Assembly: GCA_025454835.1 (NCBI GenBank) | Contig: JALONQ010000011.1 | Coordinates: forward strand, 1-64,000 | Direction: 5' to 3' | Source of the DNA: Bacteroidota bacterium | Lineage (GTDB): Bacteria; Bacteroidota; Ignavibacteria; UBA10030 | Length of the DNA: 64,000 bases | Notes under the pieces: model-generated | Told to the model about the DNA's origin: nothing | What the model saw: the letters and a program-made list of their open reading frames with translations, nothing else | The model's database searches: none | Position numbers and translations under genes: made by a program | Shown here: piece after piece, positions 58,457-64,000 of the stretch | Layout of the letters: each line of letters starts with the position of its first letter | How positions within the stretch are numbered: the first letter of the stretch is position 1

Positions 58457-60484
58457 ATGGCAGACGTCCCCACCACCGGCGGCGGCGCTCGGTACAAGCC
58501 GTACGTGCCGGCCTCCGAGACGTGGCCGGAGTTCACCCTCAAGGCGGTCCTCCTCGGACTCGTATTGTCCGTCGTCCTCGGAGCAGCGAACGCCTATTTG
58601 GGTCTGAAGGCCGGCATGACGATCGCGGCGACGTATCCTGCGGCGGTCATCAGCATGGCGTTCCTGCGCCTGATGCGCGGGAATATCCTCGAAGAGAACA
58701 TGGCCCGAACCGTCGGTTCGATCGGCGAATCGGTCGCGGCGGGCGCGATCTTTACCATCCCGGCGTTCGTCATTTCGGGCGTGTGGGAAGACCTCGAGTC
58801 GAACTACTTCGAAGCCACGGCGATCATGCTCGTGGGCGGTGTGCTCGGCGTCTTGTTTGTCACGCTCCTGCGCCGTGTGATGGTCGAAGATGTCGACCTG
58901 CCGTATCCGGAGTCGGTTGCGGCCAGCGAGATCCACAAGGCCGGCCGCTCGGGCGGTACGGGGGCGGTCTACCTCTTCCTCGCCGGGCTGCTCGGCGCCA
59001 CCATCCAGGCCATGAAGCAGTTGAGCGTGTTCGCGGCGTCATGGGAGAAATTCATTCCGTTCGCCAAAGGAGGCGTAGCGCTCGGTAAGACCGGTGGAAC
59101 GCTTCCGGCCAGCGGGGGCTTCGTGGTGTCGACACCGGGCGTCAGCCCTGCCTACATGGGCGTCGGATACATCATCGGACCGCGGCTGGCGTCGCTCAAT
59201 TTCGCCGGCGGTCTGTTGGCGTGGGGGCTTTTCGTTCCTCTCCTCATGTATCTCCTCGGTCCCGAACTGGAGGCTGGACAAGCGACGAGCGACCACTGGT
59301 GGCTGGGGCAGGCCACGACGGTGTGGCGCTACATCGTGCGCCCGATCGCCATCGGCGGCATGCTCATGAGCGCCGCGTTCACGCTGTGGCGGATGCGGAA
59401 GAACCTCATCGGCGGACTGAAGCGTTCGATCAACGACGTCAAGAAAGCTGCGACGGGCAATGTGACGATCGACCGCGTCGAACATGACATCAACCTGAAG
59501 TGGGTCGGGTTGGGCATCGCGGGCGCGAGCGTTGCGACCTTCTTCCTCTACAACTACTTTTCCGGAGACGTCGTGGCGGCGCTGACGGCCACGGTCGTCA
59601 TGGTCGTTGCAGGCTTCTTCTTCGCGGCCGTCTCGGGTTACCTCGTGGGACTCATCGGATCGTCCAACAACCCGATCAGCGGTCTGACACTCTCCACCGT
59701 CATCATCGCCGCGCTTCTCATGGTGGCGTTGGGACAGACGGGCACGTCGGGGATCGCAGCGGTGCTCGGCGTGGCCGGCGTCATTTGCGTCTCGGCCGCC
59801 GTCGCCGGGGAGATGCTGCAAGACCTGAAGGTCGGTCATATTCTGGGCGGCACGCCCTGGAAGATGCAGGCCGGTGATCTGATCGGCGTGGCGGTCTCGG
59901 CGAGCGTCATGCTCTATCCTATCATGATCCTTCACCAAGGCGATCTGAACGCCGGAGGAGAGGGTCTGGGCGGCAGGACCTTGGCGGCCCCGCAGGCAAG
60001 CCTGATGGCATTCGTGTCGGAGGGCATCGTCGGGGGCGGCATGGCGTGGCCGTTGATCATCGTCGGTGTGCTCATGGCCATCGGCTTCATCCTCGTCCAG
60101 GTCAAGAGCCCGATGCTCGTTTGTGTCGGCATGTATCTGCCGCTGGAGACGACGTTCGCCATCTTCCTCGGCGGTCTCATCAAGGGCATCGTCGACAAGA
60201 TGGCCGCCAGCCGCAACATGAACGACGCGCAGAAGACGCGCATCGAGAACAACGGCACGCTGCTGGCCGCCGGACTCATTGCGGGCGAGGCGCTCGTCGG
60301 TCTGCTGTTCGCGGGCATCGCGTTCTACAGCGTGGACCTGCTGGGCGCGATGAAGATCTTCGCCGAGCCCTCGTTCGTGCCGAGCATCTTCGTGTTCCTG
60401 ATCGTCGGGCTCGTGCTCGTCATGATCCCGCTGCGGAATGCCGGCAAGGCCGACGAACCGGCGCATCCGAGCGCGATCAGCTGA
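58457..60484 (+). CDS. OPT-family oligopeptide transporter
   Basis: TLKAVLLGLVLSVVLGAANAYLGLKAGMTIAATYPAAVISMA; GSSNNPISGLT. Confidence 0.93.
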   Translation: MADVPTTGGGARYKPYVPASETWPEFTLKAVLLGLVLSVVLGAANAYLGLKAGMTIAATYPAAVISMAFLRLMRGNILEENMARTVGSIGESVAAGAIFTIPAFVISGVWEDLESNYFEATAIMLVGGVLGVLFVTLLRRVMVEDVDLPYPESVAASEIHKAGRSGGTGAVYLFLAGLLGATIQAMKQLSVFAASWEKFIPFAKGGVALGKTGGTLPASGGFVVSTPGVSPAYMGVGYIIGPRLASLNFAGGLLAWGLFVPLLMYLLGPELEAGQATSDHWWLGQATTVWRYIVRPIAIGGMLMSAAFTLWRMRKNLIGGLKRSINDVKKAATGNVTIDRVEHDINLKWVGLGIAGASVATFFLYNYFSGDVVAALTATVVMVVAGFFFAAVSGYLVGLIGSSNNPISGLTLSTVIIAALLMVALGQTGTSGIAAVLGVAGVICVSAAVAGEMLQDLKVGHILGGTPWKMQAGDLIGVAVSASVMLYPIMILHQGDLNAGGEGLGGRTLAAPQASLMAFVSEGIVGGGMAWPLIIVGVLMAIGFILVQVKSPMLVCVGMYLPLETTFAIFLGGLIKGIVDKMAASRNMNDAQKTRIENNGTLLAAGLIAGEALVGLLFAGIAFYSVDLLGAMKIFAEPSFVPSIFVFLIVGLVLVMIPLRNAGKADEPAHPSAIS

Positions 60485-60568
60485 CCGGAGCGGCGCCACG
60501 ATATCCTCTTGGAACGGAGCAGCGTCCACTCGGCGTTGCTCCGTTCCGCTTTTTCCAACACGGACCGT

Positions 60569-60943
60569 ATGGCTCGAACGACGTATAATCTGCTGGACCT
60601 GACCCCGGTCCGCGCGCGTGAGTGGGTCGAGGAGGATGGGCGGGTCGTCGTGCTCATGCCCAAGTTCCGTCACCGATGGATGGCCCCTTGGCTTCAGCCG
60701 CTGCTCCGCAAACCCAACGTGCGCGTGAAGCTCGACGACCTCGGGAGCGCTGTGTGGCGGCTTTGTGACGGCACGACACCGGTGGCGAGGATGGCCGAGG
60801 TCATCCAGGCCCAATTCGGAGGGAACGCCGAACCGGTGCTGGAGCGCATCGGCGCGTTTCTGCGGAAACTCGAGGACGGCGACCTGCTCACGATCCCGCC
60901 GCCCCCCACTGTCTCAACCACTGAATCGAAGAAGGAGAACTGA
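60569..60943 (+). CDS. Stand-alone PqqD-like protein
   Basis: VRVKLDDLGSAVWRLCDGTTPVARMAEVIQAQFG...ERIGAFLRKLEDGDLL. Confidence 0.75.
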   Translation: MARTTYNLLDLTPVRAREWVEEDGRVVVLMPKFRHRWMAPWLQPLLRKPNVRVKLDDLGSAVWRLCDGTTPVARMAEVIQAQFGGNAEPVLERIGAFLRKLEDGDLLTIPPPPTVSTTESKKEN

Positions 60944-60945
60944 CC

Positions 60946-62403
60946 ATGGCATCTGCGATCGATGGATTGAAGCCCGAACCGGTGTGGCGGTACTTCGCGG
61001 AGATCTCGAAGATCCCGCGCCCGTCGAAGCACGAAGAGCGCATGACGGCCTACGTGCAGGAGATGGCGAAGAAGATGGGACTGACCTCCCAGTCGGACAA
61101 GTACGGAAATGTCGTCGTACGAAAGCCGGCGAGCCCGGGCAAAGAGCAGGTGAAGATGATCTGCCTCCAGGGCCATCTCGACATGGTCCCGGAGAAGAAC
61201 AAGGACAAAGCGCACGACTTCATGAAGGACCCGATCGAGCTCGTTCGCAAGGGGAACATGTTGATGGCGAACGGCACGACGCTCGGCGCCGACAACGGCA
61301 TCGCGGTCGCGACGATGCTGGCGATCATGGAAGACAAGAAGCTCGTCCACGGTCCGCTCGAGTTCTTGTTCACCGTCGATGAAGAAACGGGACTCACCGG
61401 GGCGAATCACCTGAAGGGCTCGATGCTGCAGAGCCGGACGATGATGAACCTCGATTCGGAAGAGGAAGGCTCCATCTACGTCGGCTGTTCGGGCGGCAAG
61501 GATTGCGTGGGCACATGGAAGCTCGCGGCTCAGCCGTTCCCAGCCCGAACGAAGGCGATGCTGGTGACCGTCAAAGGGCTTCGAGGCGGCCATTCCGGCC
61601 TCGAGATCGACAAGAACCGGGGTAACGCCATCAAGATCATGAATCGCGTTCTGCTCGAGTTGTCGGAGGCGGGCGTGCGGGTCGCGTCGTTCAACGGCGG
61701 CAACAAGCGCAACGCGATTCCGCGCGAGGCCGAAGCGCTCGTGGCGGTGCCGGCGGCCGGCCTCTCGAAGGCGAAGAAGATGATACGCGAACTCGAACCC
61801 GTGCTGAAGGCCGAGGTGGCGACGGTCGATCCGGACCTGTCGATCACGATCGCACCGGCCGAAGCGCCGAAGAAGCTGAAGGTCTGGAAGCCCGCCCTGC
61901 AACAACAGGTGCTTCGCACGATCGCGGCTCTGCCGCACGGCGTCATCAAGATGAGCTCCGACATCGCCGGGCTCGTCGAAACATCGACGAACGTGGCCGT
62001 GATCACGACGGACGGCAAGGCGGTCACGCTGGGCACGAGCCAGCGCAGTTCCGTCGCGTCGGAGATCCGCGAGATCAACCAGACCGCCCGGTTCATTTTC
62101 ACGATGGGCGGGGCCAAGACGTCGATGGGCGACGGCTACCCGGGTTGGAAGCCCAACCTGCAGTCGGCCATCCTTCAGACGGCCAAGGCGACCTACAAGC
62201 AGATCGCAGGGAAGGAGGCCGAGATCAAGGCCATTCACGCCGGGCTCGAGTGCGGCATTATCGGCGAAAAGGTGCCGGGTATGGACATGATCTCGTTCGG
62301 ACCGACGCTCGAAGGTGTGCACTCGCCGGATGAGAAGATCCACATCGATACCGTCGAGCGCTTCTGGAACTTCCTGCTGGCGATCTTGCGTAACGTCAAC
62401 TGA
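60946..62403 (+). CDS. pepD: Aminoacyl-histidine dipeptidase (M20C)
   Basis: LQGHLDMVPEKN; GTTLGADNGIAVA; DEETGLTGA. Confidence 0.95.
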   Translation: MASAIDGLKPEPVWRYFAEISKIPRPSKHEERMTAYVQEMAKKMGLTSQSDKYGNVVVRKPASPGKEQVKMICLQGHLDMVPEKNKDKAHDFMKDPIELVRKGNMLMANGTTLGADNGIAVATMLAIMEDKKLVHGPLEFLFTVDEETGLTGANHLKGSMLQSRTMMNLDSEEEGSIYVGCSGGKDCVGTWKLAAQPFPARTKAMLVTVKGLRGGHSGLEIDKNRGNAIKIMNRVLLELSEAGVRVASFNGGNKRNAIPREAEALVAVPAAGLSKAKKMIRELEPVLKAEVATVDPDLSITIAPAEAPKKLKVWKPALQQQVLRTIAALPHGVIKMSSDIAGLVETSTNVAVITTDGKAVTLGTSQRSSVASEIREINQTARFIFTMGGAKTSMGDGYPGWKPNLQSAILQTAKATYKQIAGKEAEIKAIHAGLECGIIGEKVPGMDMISFGPTLEGVHSPDEKIHIDTVERFWNFLLAILRNVN

Positions 62404-62468
62404 TCCACTCACACGGCACGGCACAGGTCGGATACAGGCCTGTGCCGTTGTCGTCCCGACCCCGGCTC

Positions 62469-63815
62469 ATGAACGCTCCGAACGTCCCGATGTCCTCCGA
62501 ATCGCCCCGATGGTACCGCTGGCTGGTGCTCGTCGTCATCAGTCTGGGGATGTTCGGCAACTACTACGTGTACGATTCTGTCGGCCCGGTCTTCGACCTG
62601 CTGAAGGCACAGCTCGGCTATGCCGACCAGCAACTGGGCTTGCTCTACACGATGTACAGCATTGCGGCCATCATCGTCCTTCTCGTCGGCGGGTACATCA
62701 TCGACCGCTTCGGCACGAAGAAGTCGATCCTCTGGTTCGGAGTCATCTGTTTTGTGGCGGCGGTCGTCACGGCCTTATCGCCGAGAATCGAGGTGATGCT
62801 GGCTGGCCGGTTCCTGCTCGGACTCGGGGCGGAGCCGCTGATCGTGGCGGTCACGACGGCGCTGGCGAAGTGGTTCAAAGGACGCGAGCTGAGCTTCGCT
62901 TTCGGCCTCAATCTCACCATCGCACGCTTGGGTTCGGTCTCCGCCGACTGGTCGCCCGCTTGGGCGCGGACCAGTTTCGACACATGGCAAGGACCGCTGT
63001 GGGTGGCTGTCGCCATCGCTGTCACCTGCGTGATCTCCGGTCTCTTCAATTGGGTGCTCGAAGCCAACGCCGAGAAGCGGTATCTGCTCGGCCGTCAGGG
63101 GACGACCGACAGACTGGAGCTGAAGGGCCTGTATTCGTTCGGTCCGTCGTTCTGGTATATCGTCGGTCTCTGCGTGGTGTTCTATTCAACGATCTTTCCG
63201 TTCCGTGCCTTCGCGATCAAGTATTTCATCGAAGCCCATGGGCTCTCGCGTGAAGCCGGCGGCTTTCTGAACAGTTTCCTTCCGATGTCGGCGATGGTGG
63301 CAACGCCGCTGTTCGGACTGCTGGTCGACCGGACGGGGCGCCGCTCCACCTTCATGCTTTTCGGGTCGGCGTTGATCTTGCCGTTGTTCTTGATCGTGAC
63401 GTATGCGCCCCCCGGCATGGATGTCGCCTTCTGGCTTCCATCCTTCGGCGACATCGTGCTGCCGCTGACGCTCCTGGTGGTCATGTCGTTGCTCGGCATC
63501 GCCTTTTCGCTCATTCCGGCGATCATGTGGCCAGCGGTGGCGTATATCGTCGAAGAGCGGCGCCTGGGCTCGGCCTACTCGTTGATGACCCTTTGCCAGA
63601 ACGTGGGCATGGCCGCGGTCCCCTGGCTTATCGGGGTGTTGAACGACCTGCTGGCCGCGGGGCCTGACAACCCGGGTGGCTACGCGGGAGGGATGTGGCT
63701 CTTCACGGCACTCGGACTGTTCGGCGTGTTCTTTGCCACGATGCTGCGGAGAACCGAACGCGGACCAAACGCGCACGGGCTGGAGACGATCAAAGCAGGA
63801 ACAAGAGAGACCTGA
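62469..63815 (+). CDS. Major facilitator superfamily transporter
   Basis: 12 predicted TM segments; DRFGTKKS and DRTGRRS loop motifs. Confidence 0.88.
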   Translation: MNAPNVPMSSESPRWYRWLVLVVISLGMFGNYYVYDSVGPVFDLLKAQLGYADQQLGLLYTMYSIAAIIVLLVGGYIIDRFGTKKSILWFGVICFVAAVVTALSPRIEVMLAGRFLLGLGAEPLIVAVTTALAKWFKGRELSFAFGLNLTIARLGSVSADWSPAWARTSFDTWQGPLWVAVAIAVTCVISGLFNWVLEANAEKRYLLGRQGTTDRLELKGLYSFGPSFWYIVGLCVVFYSTIFPFRAFAIKYFIEAHGLSREAGGFLNSFLPMSAMVATPLFGLLVDRTGRRSTFMLFGSALILPLFLIVTYAPPGMDVAFWLPSFGDIVLPLTLLVVMSLLGIAFSLIPAIMWPAVAYIVEERRLGSAYSLMTLCQNVGMAAVPWLIGVLNDLLAAGPDNPGGYAGGMWLFTALGLFGVFFATMLRRTERGPNAHGLETIKAGTRET

Positions 63816-63944
63816 TGGATGGTGTGAAGGAGGCGGGGAGTGCAGGAGTCCGCAAAGGAATGGAATGTGCGGTGGGACGCGAAGCGGCAACGTAGCCACG
63901 TCCACCGGTGATCATCACGGAAACGTCATCATCAAGAGCACGAC

Positions 63945-64000
63945 ATGGAAATCTCGAAAGAACTGTTGTCAGCCGCCAAAGTGGCCGTCGTCGATTGCAT
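63945..64000 (+). CDS. 5' fragment of a CDS running off the window (MEISKELLSAAKVAVVDC...)
   Basis: ATG with open frame to the window edge. Confidence 0.4.
   Translation, partial: MEISKELLSAAKVAVVDC

Noticed and set aside
59039-60814. 591-aa minus-strand ORF antisense to the OPT transporter
   Set aside because: Same artefact; antisense to confident CDSs.
60569-60943. PqqD-like gene as part of a RiPP cluster
   Set aside because: No radical SAM enzyme, precursor peptide or PqqA/B/C/E homologue in the surroundings.
60694-62424. 576-aa minus-strand ORF antisense to pepD
   Set aside because: Same artefact; the pepD frame has clear family motifs.

Overview
High-GC, gene-dense, mostly housekeeping chromosomal window, probably from an FCB-group (Chlorobiota/Ignavibacteria/Kapabacteria-like) bacterium; this affiliation is inferred from gene content only. 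About 60 CDSs are supported, plus one tRNA-Ala(CGC), one bacterial SRP RNA (ffs), several factor-independent terminators and a set of sigma70-like promoters. I found no CRISPR array, transposase, phage module or obvious defence island. The main observations are: (1) a 64-nt intergenic sequence at 16227-16290 that folds on paper into an almost fully paired four-way cloverleaf; (2) a dispersed intergenic family of degenerate 9-nt-periodic repeats (AAGGACGCC-like), three of whose loci form inverted repeats; (3) a yggS-divIVA-ileS-dksA-like-lspA-rluD gene order resembling the Bacillus ylmE-divIVA-ileS-ylyA-lspA-ylyB block; (4) an ArsR/P-type ATPase unit with a perfect palindromic operator over its predicted start site; (5) a UppP-family protein with altered catalytic motifs close to a fused VTE5/VTE6-like prenol kinase protein; (6) a SpmA homologue with a large insertion, and a lone PqqD-like protein between an OPT peptide transporter and PepD. 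No database searches or folding programs were run; family calls come from motif and sequence recognition.
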